A stretch of DNA of 64,000 bases from Cellulomonas sp. Root485 (GTDB lineage: Bacteria; Actinomycetota; Actinomycetes; Actinomycetales; Cellulomonadaceae). The DNA is taken from NCBI RefSeq assembly GCF_001426705.1, contig NZ_LMFC01000001.1, forward strand, positions 733,789 to 797,788. Direction: 5' to 3'. The notes under the pieces were generated by a model. That model saw nothing but the letters and a program-made list of their open reading frames with translations, had not been told where the DNA came from and ran no database searches. Positions 18,788-28,041 of this stretch are shown one piece after another. Each line of letters opens with the position of its first letter. Position 1 is the stretch's first letter. Position numbers and translations under genes: made by a program.

Positions 18788-19603
18788 TCAGTTGGCCGGG
18801 TCGGGGACGCCGTGGGGGAGTCGGTGCAGCTGCGACGACTCCGCGGCGTCCCGCTGTCCGGTGCGCAGCCGTGCCGTGAGCTCGCGGTCCCGCCGCTCGG
18901 CCAGCACGGCGGCCAGGAACGCCTCAGGGTGGGTGCCCAGCGGGGGCAGGGGGTTGACGTAGCGCTGCACCTCGGCGGTCAGCTCGGAGCCCAGCTGCAC
19001 ACGTGAGGCCGGGTGCAGCGAGGTGGCGCGGCTCAGGAACTGGCGCACGGACAGGGCGAGGCCGTCCGGCAGGCGGGCGAGGTCCGCGGAGTGCGCCCAC
19101 CCGGCGAGCTGCGGCGGCATCATGACGGGGGCCCGCACCTTGGCCGCGCCGCGCACGCGCACCGCGTAGGTGCCCGCGAGGATGTCACCGACGCGCTTGC
19201 CCTGCGGGTGCACGATCGAGCAGATCAGGGCGATGGTGCCGAGCGTGAGCCACAGCTCGACGATGCCGACGAGGGCGCGGACGAGGGACTGCCGGAAGAG
19301 CAGCGGACCGCCGTCGTCGCGCACGATCCGGATGCCCGTCGCCAGCTTGCCCAGCGACCGGCCGCGGGTCAGGGTGTCGATGGTCGTGGGCAGCACGATC
19401 GTGATCGTCGCCACCAGCACGATGCCGAGGATGCGGAACAGCTCCTCCGAGGCGGTCGGGACGAGTGCGCCCACCGCGATGAGCAGGACGAACACCCCGA
19501 CGCCCAGCACCAGCAGGTCGAGCAGGGCCGCGAGCAGACGCGTCGCCGCCGAGGTGGGGCGGGCGTCGAGCAGCACGCCTTCGCCCGTGAGGATGCCGTC
19601 CAT
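18788..19603 (-). CDS. RDD family membrane protein
   Basis: 271 aa. The RDD domain occupies roughly residues 15-145: LLAALLDLLVLGVGVFVLLI (span 1), ILGIVLVATITIVLPTTIDT (span 2), GRSLGKLATGIRIVRDDGG, a third span around VGIVELWLTLGTIALIC, then GKRVGDILAGTYAV. The C-terminal 120 residues are soluble and Arg/Ala-rich with no known domain. RDD proteins have no uniform function; some are linked to ion transport. It is divergent from the SpoIIM-like gene, an arrangement common in actinobacteria. Confidence 0.87.
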   Translation of the reverse strand: MDGILTGEGVLLDARPTSAATRLLAALLDLLVLGVGVFVLLIAVGALVPTASEELFRILGIVLVATITIVLPTTIDTLTRGRSLGKLATGIRIVRDDGGPLLFRQSLVRALVGIVELWLTLGTIALICSIVHPQGKRVGDILAGTYAVRVRGAAKVRAPVMMPPQLAGWAHSADLARLPDGLALSVRQFLSRATSLHPASRVQLGSELTAEVQRYVNPLPPLGTHPEAFLAAVLAERRDRELTARLRTGQRDAAESSQLHRLPHGVPDPAN

Positions 19604-19653
19604 GCTGGGCAGGTTAGCCGGTGCCGGCCCGCCGGGATGGCAGGCTGTGCGCC

Positions 19654-20643
19654 ATGGACCTGGACGCCTTCGAACGAGCCCGCGCGACCGACTGGGCGCG
19701 GCTCGACGAGCTCGTCCGGCAGCGCCGCCGCACCGGCGCCGAGGCCGACGAGCTGGTGCGCCTCTACCAGAGCGTCGCCACGGACCTCTCGAGCGTGCGG
19801 TCCGCCGCTCCGGACCCCGAGATGGTGACCCGGTTGTCGATGCTCGTGGGGCGGGCCCGGGCCGCCATCGCGGGCACGCACGAGCCGAGCTGGCGTGACG
19901 TCACCACCTTCGTCGCAGTGGCGCTCCCCGCGGCCCTCTACCGCATCCGGTGGTGGACCGTCGGCGTCACGGTGGCCTTCCTCGTGCTCGGAGTGACGGC
20001 CGGCGTCTGGGTGGCGACGCAGCCCGACGCGCTCGCGTCCATGGGGACGCCCAGCCAGCAGCAGGAGTACGTCGACAAGTCGTTCGCGGAGTACTACGCG
20101 CCCGGTGCGGGCTTCGCGACGATGGTGTGGACCAACAACGCGTTCCTCACCGCCGTCTGCATCGCCACCGGGATCACCGGTATCGGCCCCGTGTGGTTCC
20201 TGGCCAACAACGCGATCAGCGTGGGCGCCACGGGCGGCATGATGGCCGCGCACGGCCACCTGGACGTGTTCCTCCAGCTCATCGCACCCCACGGTCTGCT
20301 CGAGCTGACCGCCGTGTTCGTCGCCGGGGCGGCGGGCCTGCGGATCTTCTGGACCTGGGTCGACCCGGGCCCCCGCACGCGCGGCACGGCACTCGCGCAG
20401 GAGTCCCGCGCCCTGTTCACGGTGGCGATCGGGCTCGTGGGCGTGCTCGCGGTGTCCGGTCTGATCGAGGGGTTCGTCACGGGGTCTGCCCTGCCGTGGG
20501 CCGTCAAGGTCGGCATCGGGATCGTCGCGCTCGTGGCGTTCTGGACGTACACGCTGGTGCTCGGTCGTCGGGCGGTCCGGGCGGGGCACACCGGGGACCT
20601 CGAGGCGGACCGCGCGGGCTACGTGCTGGCGACCGCGGGCTGA
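19654..20643 (+). CDS. Stage II sporulation protein M-like membrane protein
   Basis: 329 aa from the ATG at 19654. The N-terminal cytoplasmic part starts MDLDAFERARATDWARLDEL and is followed by several membrane spans; the SpoIIM-type core includes FATMVWTNNAFLTAVCIATG, NAISVGATGGMMAAHG and APHGLLELTAVFVAGAAGLR. In Bacillus SpoIIM belongs to an engulfment complex with peptidoglycan hydrolases; in non-sporulating actinobacteria its role is unknown. The divergent RDD neighbour and the DUF58/MoxR block downstream recur together with it in other genomes. It is convergent with the AlkZ-like gene. Confidence 0.88.
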   Translation: MDLDAFERARATDWARLDELVRQRRRTGAEADELVRLYQSVATDLSSVRSAAPDPEMVTRLSMLVGRARAAIAGTHEPSWRDVTTFVAVALPAALYRIRWWTVGVTVAFLVLGVTAGVWVATQPDALASMGTPSQQQEYVDKSFAEYYAPGAGFATMVWTNNAFLTAVCIATGITGIGPVWFLANNAISVGATGGMMAAHGHLDVFLQLIAPHGLLELTAVFVAGAAGLRIFWTWVDPGPRTRGTALAQESRALFTVAIGLVGVLAVSGLIEGFVTGSALPWAVKVGIGIVALVAFWTYTLVLGRRAVRAGHTGDLEADRAGYVLATAG

Positions 20644-20645
20644 CG

Positions 20646-21809
20646 TCAGTCCGGCTCGACCACGACGACCCGGCGCTGGTCGGCCGTCGAGGCCATGAGC
20701 TCGACGAGCGCCTCCGCCTCCGCCTGGAGCTCGTCGCGCTGCTCGGCGGTCGGACGCGCGAACGGCCGCACCGTGAGCGTCACCGGTCCGCGCACCTTGG
20801 GGTCCCGGGGGACGTCCCAGGTGCCCGCGACGCGTCCGTCCAGCAGGAACGTCGCCGGGACGACGCCGTTCGGGCTGGCCAGGTACGGGCGGTGCTCGGG
20901 CGAGATGATCCGGGTGCGGTCGGCGTGGCCGAGCAGGACGTTGTCGTAGTCGGCCAGGAAGCGCACGGGCGCCCGGACGTCCGGGTCGGGCAGCGGCAGC
21001 CCGGGCAGGTCGAGGACCTCCCGCTCGCGCACGGCACCCGGGGACGGTTCGGCGCGGTACCGGACCAGGTCCAGGCGGTCCACCACGGCGCGCATGCCGG
21101 TGAGCCCCGACCAGTTCTGCAGGTCCGCGACGGACGCCGGGCCGAACGCGGCCAGGTAGCGCCGGACGAGCCGCTCCTGCTCGGCGGCGAGCACGCCCGG
21201 GTCGGTCAGGTCGGGAGCAGCGGCGGCCTGCTCCGGGCCGAACCACGTCCAGGCCGTCGTCCACGTCGTCGCGCCGGACCGCCCCCACACGCCTCTCGGC
21301 GGGACCTGGACGAGGGGCAGCGTCCCGCGGGCCGCGTAGGCGAGCGTGCTCGGTGCGACGTCCGGCCACCGCTGCGCGAGCAGACGGCCCAGCTCCGTGG
21401 TGACACGCGGCTCCTCCTCGACCAGCGCCCTCGCGGCGGCAGTGACCTCGGTGACGTCGAGCGTGCGCAGCGCTGCACTGTGCTGAGCGTTGACCAGGAG
21501 GTCCTTGGCGTGCAGCGGGGCGACCAGGCCCGGCAGCAGCAGGGCGTCGGCCGCCGTGACGAGGTGGATCGTGCTGCGCATCACCGCGATCCGGGTGACG
21601 GACCGGTCCCAGAAGGCCGCAGCGAGCTCCTCGGTGCGGAACCCCGCGACCCGGCTCCACAGCCCGACGTACGGCGACCACGCGTTCTGCGCCTGCAGGC
21701 CCACCAGATGGTCGACCATCTCCAGCCCGGACCCGGGGCTGCGCTCGAGCAGGTGCTGGCGGGCGAGCAGCGCGCGGTTCAGCTGGGGACGAGTGAGCAG
21801 GTCGGGCAC
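20646..21809 (-). CDS. AlkZ-like winged-helix DNA glycosylase family protein (HTH_42)
   Basis: 387 aa. The N-terminal winged-helix region contains LVGLQAQNAWSPYVGLWSR, giving Q39-A40-Q41, the Q-x-Q motif that is catalytic in the crosslink-repair glycosylase AlkZ. It continues with RSTIHLVTAADALLL, VWGRSGATTWTTAWTWFG, VADLQNWSGL, and a beta-barrel-like C-terminus (LLGHADRTRIISPEHRPYL, VPATFLLDGRVAGTWDV). These fit the actinobacterial winged-helix DNA-binding domain proteins of the AlkZ superfamily. It may excise bulky alkyl or crosslink lesions, but activity is not proven for this branch. A second superfamily member lies at 33.1 kb. Confidence 0.83.
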   Translation of the reverse strand: MPDLLTRPQLNRALLARQHLLERSPGSGLEMVDHLVGLQAQNAWSPYVGLWSRVAGFRTEELAAAFWDRSVTRIAVMRSTIHLVTAADALLLPGLVAPLHAKDLLVNAQHSAALRTLDVTEVTAAARALVEEEPRVTTELGRLLAQRWPDVAPSTLAYAARGTLPLVQVPPRGVWGRSGATTWTTAWTWFGPEQAAAAPDLTDPGVLAAEQERLVRRYLAAFGPASVADLQNWSGLTGMRAVVDRLDLVRYRAEPSPGAVREREVLDLPGLPLPDPDVRAPVRFLADYDNVLLGHADRTRIISPEHRPYLASPNGVVPATFLLDGRVAGTWDVPRDPKVRGPVTLTVRPFARPTAEQRDELQAEAEALVELMASTADQRRVVVVEPD

Positions 21810-21842
21810 ACCGGGAAACCTATCCGGAGCCCCCGACGCCCG

Positions 21843-23135
21843 TCAGAGCCGCCCGGCTGCCTTCAGCGCGATGTACGTGTCGGCGAGCCGCGGCGCCAGG
21901 TCGTCGGGCAGCGCGTCGACCACCTCGGCGCCGCGCTGGCGCAGCCGGACGGCCACGGCCGCGCGCTCGAGGCCGACCCGCTCGGCGGCGGCCGCGTCGA
22001 ACACCGCAGCGGCACCGGTGCGAGCCGTGCGCAGAGCGTCCACCTCGGGGTCGGACACCGACGCGAGCACCACCTGGTGCCGATCGGTGAGCTGTGCGGC
22101 CACCCCGAGCAGACCCTGTTCGACCGCGGACGGGTCCAGCGCGGTCAGCAGCACCACGAGGGCGCGCTGGCTCAGCCGCTGACGGACCTGCGCGACGACG
22201 CCCGGCCAGTCGGTCTCCACCAGCTCGGGCTCCACCAGGGCGAGGGTGTCCGCGAACGCCGCCATCACGCGCGCGCCCGTCGCGCTGGCCACCCGGCCGC
22301 GCACCCGGCGGTCGAAGACGAGGAGCTCGACGCGGTCGCCCGCCTTCGTGGCGAGCGCAGCGAGCAGCAGCGCCGCCTCGATCGACGCGTCGAGGCGGGG
22401 GGCGTCCAGCACGCGCACGGCGGACGTGCGGCCGCTGTCGAGCACGATCAGGACCCGGCGGTCGCGCTCCGGACGCCACGTGCGCACGACGACGTCGGAG
22501 CGCCGGGCCGTCGCACGCCAGTCGATCGCGCGGACGTCGTCGCCGATCACGTACTCGCGCAGCGAGTCGAACTCGGTCCCCGGGCCGCGCACCTGCACGG
22601 ACGCCCGCCCGTCCAGCTCCCGGAGCCGCGCGAGACGGCTGGGCAGGTGGCGTCGCGAGGCGAACTCCGGCAGCACCCGCAGCCGGCCGGGCACGGTCAG
22701 CGAGGCCTGGCGGCCCGCGAGCCCCAGGGGTCCGAGCGCGCGGATCGTCACCCGGTCCGCGTGCGCGTCGCCGCGCCGGGTGGGCACGAGGACCGTCCGG
22801 ACGCGCGCGCCGTCCCCGGGCCGCACGTCCACCCGGTGCCGGTCCGACTGCGCCCCCGTCGACGGGGGCCACGCGTCGCGCACGAGCGCCCGGAGCCGGC
22901 GCGTGCTCCGGTTGGTCAGGGTGAGCGTGGACGTCGCCGGCTCGGTGAGGCGGACCGAGGCCGGCACCTCGCGACGGATCGCGACCTGCCGGGGGGACGC
23001 GGCGAGCGCCACGTCCACGACGCACGCGACCACGACGAGCAGCGTCCACAGCAGCACCGTGCCGCCGGCGGGCACGAGCAGCACCACCGGCAGGCCGAGC
23101 GCGGAGAGGACGACCGCGCGCCAGGTGACGGCCAC
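21843..23135 (-). CDS. DUF58 domain-containing protein
   Basis: 430 aa. Two N-terminal hydrophobic segments (VVLSALGLPVVLLVPAGGTV, LLVVVACVVDVALAA) precede a beta-rich region. The DUF58 core follows: FDSLREYVIGDDVRAIDWRA, then RTWRPERDRRVLIVLDSGRT, whose DSGRT resembles a degenerate vWA metal-binding site. DUF58 proteins are co-encoded with MoxR ATPases and are thought to form chaperone-like complexes. It ends the operon on the minus strand; the stop-to-start gap to moxR is 1 bp. Confidence 0.9.
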   Translation of the reverse strand: MAVTWRAVVLSALGLPVVLLVPAGGTVLLWTLLVVVACVVDVALAASPRQVAIRREVPASVRLTEPATSTLTLTNRSTRRLRALVRDAWPPSTGAQSDRHRVDVRPGDGARVRTVLVPTRRGDAHADRVTIRALGPLGLAGRQASLTVPGRLRVLPEFASRRHLPSRLARLRELDGRASVQVRGPGTEFDSLREYVIGDDVRAIDWRATARRSDVVVRTWRPERDRRVLIVLDSGRTSAVRVLDAPRLDASIEAALLLAALATKAGDRVELLVFDRRVRGRVASATGARVMAAFADTLALVEPELVETDWPGVVAQVRQRLSQRALVVLLTALDPSAVEQGLLGVAAQLTDRHQVVLASVSDPEVDALRTARTGAAAVFDAAAAERVGLERAAVAVRLRQRGAEVVDALPDDLAPRLADTYIALKAAGRL

Positions 23136-23136
23136 G

Positions 23137-24143
<1,007 letters not shown>

Positions 24144-24147
<4 letters not shown>

Positions 24148-25346
24148 GGTCGGTGAACCTCGCTCTCGAGATGGTCCAGGTCACGGGCCAGCTGGGCCAG
24201 CCCGCGGTCGTCGGTCGGTGGTGGTCCGTACAGGAGTGCCTCGACGTCCGCCGCGCGGCGCCCGGTCGCACGGGAGATCGCGTCGACGACGAGCGGCGCG
24301 GCCGCGGAGCGCGGCAGGCCGAGCCGACCCGCGCTGCGGGCGGCCGTCCCGGCACGCAGGGCGGCGGCGGCGTGCCCGTAGGAACGGCCGCGCCGGTAGA
24401 GGCGTCCGCGGCCCCGGGTGGTCTCGCCCGCGCGGACCACCACCGGCAGCCGCTCGGTGACGAGGCGACCCAGCCGGCGTCCGCGCCACAGCGCGGTGAC
24501 CACCACCACGAGCAGGAGCTGCAGCGCGAGGATCGTGACCACCGGCGGCAGGAGCTCGCCGGGCGCGGGCTCGGTCCCGCCACCGGCGCCCACGTCGTCC
24601 AGCGACGGGATGTACCAGACGAGCCGCTCGTGCCGGCCGAGCGCGCGCAGGACGAGCGCGGCGTTGCCCTGCTCGGCGAGGTGCTCGTTGGTGAAGGGCG
24701 CCATGTCGGAGACCGCGACCACCCGGCGACCGTCGGACTCGACCACGGCGTAGGAGCCGCCCTGGTCCGTCGTCGTGCCCGGAGCGGGGAAGCAGACGAC
24801 CGCGCCGGGCCCGATGCCCAGCAGGCCGCCGCTCGCCGTGATGGTGCCGGCGGCGACCGCGTCCGGGTCGTCGCACTGCGCGGTACGGACGTCGGGTGCT
24901 GCGTCGTACTCCCCGCTCGACGCGAGCGCGGGGGTGAGCACGCCCAGCGCCCACCCGGCGTCGACGAGCACCAGGTCCGCCTCGGTGGCCCCCAGGGCGT
25001 CGACCTGCTCGTCCGTGAGCAGGTAGTCACCGACGACGAGCACCGTCGAGCCCGGGACCGCGAGCGCCTGCACGTCGGCGATGCGACGGACGTACCGGAC
25101 GTCCACCCCTTCGCGGCCGAGGATCTGCGCCGCCGCCCGGGCCCCCAGGTCGCCCGGGTTGTCCGGAGCGAGGGTCAGCGTCGAGGTCCGCGGCTCGGGC
25201 AGCGCCGACAGGATGCCTGCGACCACGACGAGTGCCAGCAGAGCGAGCGGCAACCGGGCACGCCGCCAGCGCCGGGCCGACCTGCTGCGGGTCGAGGTGC
25301 CGTCGCCGACGACCGCGTCGTGCACCGTCACCACGGGTGTGCTCAT
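24144..25346 (-). CDS. DUF4350 domain-containing membrane protein
   Basis: 400 aa. A basic N-terminus is followed by a hydrophobic span (LPLALLALVVVAGILSAL), a soluble region (residues about 60-270) with GARAAAQILGREGVDVRYVR and VLVVGDYLLTDEQVDAL that is DUF4350-like, then a second span (VVTILALQLLLVVVVTALWR) and a cytoplasmic tail. The extracytoplasmic fold resembles a glutamine-amidotransferase/Rossmann type domain, but no catalytic triad is evident. Its start overlaps the DUF4129 stop by 4 bp and its stop overlaps the moxR start. Role unknown within the MoxR operon. Confidence 0.85.
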
Positions 25347-26011
25347 CGGGGCGCCGCCACGCTCAGGTCGGCGGGCTCGGTGCCGGTCGTGGCGCGCGCG
25401 TCCTGCACACGGGCGTCGAGCCCGCGCAGACGCGTCTCGTCCTGCGCGGTCGCGGGTTCGTCGCCGTACGCGACGTCGTCGAACGTGCGGCCCGCGGCGA
25501 CCAGCTCCGAGGCGAGCGCCGGCAGCCGGGCGGCGGCGGCCAGCGCTGCCTCGTGCGCGGTCCGGGCCGCCCGCTCGTCGAGCACCGCCCGCTCCTCGAG
25601 CCCGCGGACGATCGCGCGGAACCGTTCGAGCACGGCGGTCGCCCAGTCACCGGCGGCGGCAGCGGCGTCCGCGGCGGCCCGGATCTCGGCGGCCGTGCGC
25701 AGGTCGTCGTCCGCCAGGACGCTCCGGTCGGAGCGGCCACGGCGGGCGACCCGCACGGGGCCGGCCACGAGGAACGCGATCACGACGACCGCCACGATCA
25801 CCCCGACCACCGCGAGGACGGCGAACGGGTCGAACGCGGCCGGGGTCCGCAGACCGGCGAGCAGCTCGGCGATCCAGTCCACCAGGCGGCTGAGCAGCGA
25901 TCGCTGCTCGTGGTACACGGGGTCGAGCAGCTCCTCGGTGGCCCAGCGCCGGGCCGTCTCGGCGTCAGGGTCGACGGGGACACCGCTGACCACCCGTACC
26001 AGCACGCTCAC
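25343..26011 (-). CDS. DUF4129 domain-containing membrane protein
   Basis: 222 aa from the GTG at 26011, which overlaps the stop of the upstream membrane-protein gene (GTGA). One span (FAVLAVVGVIVAVVVIAFLVAG) follows an N-terminal region with a WATEELLDPVY segment. The cytoplasmic DUF4129 domain has GDWATAVLERFRAIVRGLEE, LDERAARTAHEAALAAAARL and AGRTFDDVAYGD. In MoxR operons DUF4129 proteins are the usual third membrane component. An open reading frame continues upstream to 26311, but that part is the antisense shadow of the preceding gene. Confidence 0.85.
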   Translation of the reverse strand: MSVLVRVVSGVPVDPDAETARRWATEELLDPVYHEQRSLLSRLVDWIAELLAGLRTPAAFDPFAVLAVVGVIVAVVVIAFLVAGPVRVARRGRSDRSVLADDDLRTAAEIRAAADAAAAAGDWATAVLERFRAIVRGLEERAVLDERAARTAHEAALAAAARLPALASELVAAGRTFDDVAYGDEPATAQDETRLRGLDARVQDARATTGTEPADLSVAAPR

Positions 26012-27150
26012 GCGGTGCTCTCTGCGGCGCGGGCCAGCTCGACGTCCAGCCCTTCGCGCCGCATCCGCACGTCGATGTAGAGCAGCGCGACCACGGAGGA
26101 CACGAACGTGGTGGACAAGGTGGACGCGATGATCGTGGCGATGCCGATGATGACGACCGAGCCGAAGGACGTCGCGGTCGGGTCGCGCAGGACGATCTGC
26201 GCGATCAGGGTGGCGGGGAACACGATGATCTGCGCGATGATCCCGGCCAGGATCGTGGTGAGCAGGTAGATCCCGAACAGGCGCCAGAAGGTCCCCCGCG
26301 TGAGCCGCCACGCGCGGGCGATCGTCGGCCAGAACTTCTTGCCCTCGAGCATCAGCGCCGGTGGTACCAGCAGCGTCCGGGTGGTGAACCAGACGGCGGC
26401 GGCGACGAACGCCAGCGAACCGCCGAGCCCGACCAGGACGGCGAGCGCGACCTGGTCGTTGACCGCCAGCAGGGTGACCCCCGTGACGAGGACCGCGAGC
26501 ACGGTCAGGATCACGATCCCGCTGAGGAACGTGAAGCCGACGACGAGCCAGACACGCCAGGAGCGCAGGACCTCACCGACCGTGGCCACCTGCCCCAGGA
26601 CGGAGCGGCTCACGGACACGATGAGCAGGCCCGTGAGGATGGTGGACGCGATCGAGGTGACCGGCGCAGCGATGAGCAGCCCGATCGACGAGCCCACCTG
26701 CTCGGCGAAGCCCATCTGCCCGGACGGGTCCAGGTCGACCGAGAGGTCGCTCAGCTGGGGCGCGAGGATGCCCTTGACGTACCACTGGATGACGGACTGG
26801 AGGATGACCGCGAGGGTCACCACGAGGGCGGCGAGCCCGAACATGACGCGCGGGTTGGCCCGGACGGCCCGGAAGGCCCCGTCGTAGATCTCGCCCATCC
26901 CCAGTGGTCGCAGCGGGATGATCCCCGGCTGGAGCGCCTGCGGGCGCCAGGACAGCCCGGGCGGTGGCGGCGCGGCAGGGCTCCACGACCCCTGCCCGCC
27001 CGGCGGCTGCTGGCCCCAGCCCGACGGCGGCGGCGGGGGCGGTGCGACGGGCGGGCCGGGTTGCGGCACGGTCTGCGGCGGCGGTGCTCCCGGGCCGGCG
27101 GGAGCCGCCCAGGAGGGCGGTCGCGGCGCGTCGTCGTGCGGGCTCGTCAT
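26008..27150 (-). CDS. Proline-rich multi-span membrane protein (GDPD-membrane-domain-like)
   Basis: 380 aa from the ATG at 27150. Residues 1-80 are cytoplasmic, low-complexity and Pro/Gly-rich (several runs of prolines). Then comes PLGMGEIYDGAFRAVRANPR, the typical lead into a six-span domain: GLAALVVTLAVILQSVIQW, SIGLLIAAPVTSIASTILTG, WLVVGFTFLSGIVILTVLAV and others, ending SVVALLYIDVRMRREGLD. This resembles the membrane domain seen in front of glycerophosphodiester phosphodiesterases, without any enzyme domain. It is the first gene of the DUF4129-DUF4350-moxR-DUF58 operon and is divergent from mtrA. Function unknown. Confidence 0.85.
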   Translation of the reverse strand: MTSPHDDAPRPPSWAAPAGPGAPPPQTVPQPGPPVAPPPPPPSGWGQQPPGGQGSWSPAAPPPPGLSWRPQALQPGIIPLRPLGMGEIYDGAFRAVRANPRVMFGLAALVVTLAVILQSVIQWYVKGILAPQLSDLSVDLDPSGQMGFAEQVGSSIGLLIAAPVTSIASTILTGLLIVSVSRSVLGQVATVGEVLRSWRVWLVVGFTFLSGIVILTVLAVLVTGVTLLAVNDQVALAVLVGLGGSLAFVAAAVWFTTRTLLVPPALMLEGKKFWPTIARAWRLTRGTFWRLFGIYLLTTILAGIIAQIIVFPATLIAQIVLRDPTATSFGSVVIIGIATIIASTLSTTFVSSVVALLYIDVRMRREGLDVELARAAESTA

Positions 27151-27338
27151 GCGAGCGCGGCTCCTCGGCTGTCGTGGTGCAGGCGGTCCGGGGCGCCGTC
27201 GTCGGGCCCCCCACGGAGGAATCATCGTGCCACGGCGACCGGGTCCCGGGACGCGCGACCGGGTGATCTGTGGAGGTCGGGACACGTCGCAGGGCCAGGT
27301 GGCCCAGGTCCGGGCCCCTGCGGTGCGAGAATGCCGCC

Positions 27339-28022
27339 ATGAAGGGACGCGTGCTGGTGGTCGACGACGACACCGCGCTGGCCGAGATGATCGGCATCGT
27401 GCTGCGGTCGGAGGGTTTCGACCCGGTGTTCTGCGAGGACGGCGACGAGGCGATCGGTGTGTTCCGAGCCACGCAGCCGGACCTCGTCCTGCTCGACCTC
27501 ATGCTGCCGGGCAAGGACGGCAACGAGGTCTGCCGGCAGATCCGCGCCGAGTCGGGCGTGCCGATCGTCATGCTCACGGCCAAGAGCGACACGGTCGACG
27601 TGGTGCTCGGGCTGGAGTCCGGGGCGGACGACTACATCTCGAAGCCGTTCAAGCCCAAGGAGCTCGTCGCGCGCGTGCGTGCCCGCCTGCGCCGCAGCGA
27701 CGAGCCCGCGCCCGAGCACCTGACGATCGGCGACGTGACGATCGACGTGCCCGGCCACCGGGTCGCGCGCGCCGGCCGGCCCGTCTCGCTCACGCCGCTG
27801 GAGTTCGACCTGCTGGTGGCGCTCGCCCGCAAGCCGTGGCAGGTGTTCACGCGCGAGGTGCTGCTGGAGAAGGTGTGGGGGTACCGGCACGCCGCCGACA
27901 CCCGTCTGGTGAACGTCCACGTGCAGCGTCTGCGCTCGAAGATCGAGAACGATCCCGAGCAGCCCGAGATCGTCGTCACCGTCCGCGGCGTCGGCTACAA
28001 GGCGGGCGTGGCCTCGACGTGA
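27339..28022 (+). CDS. mtrA: Two-component response regulator MtrA
   Basis: OmpR/PhoB-type regulator controlling division, cell-wall and osmotic-stress genes in actinobacteria. 227 aa. The receiver domain has DDD at 9-11, phosphoacceptor D53 in LVLLDLMLPG, T82-region MLTAKSD and the lysine in SKPFKPKEL. The winged-helix C-terminus includes LTPLEFDLLVALARKPWQVF, NVHVQRLRSKIEND and VTVRGVGYK. The near-invariant MLTAKSDTVDVVLGLESGAD segment supports MtrA over other paralogues. ATG at 27339. It is followed by mtrB and lpqB. Confidence 0.96.
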   Translation: MKGRVLVVDDDTALAEMIGIVLRSEGFDPVFCEDGDEAIGVFRATQPDLVLLDLMLPGKDGNEVCRQIRAESGVPIVMLTAKSDTVDVVLGLESGADDYISKPFKPKELVARVRARLRRSDEPAPEHLTIGDVTIDVPGHRVARAGRPVSLTPLEFDLLVALARKPWQVFTREVLLEKVWGYRHAADTRLVNVHVQRLRSKIENDPEQPEIVVTVRGVGYKAGVAST

Positions 28023-28041
28023 GGTCGCACGGAGCAGCCCT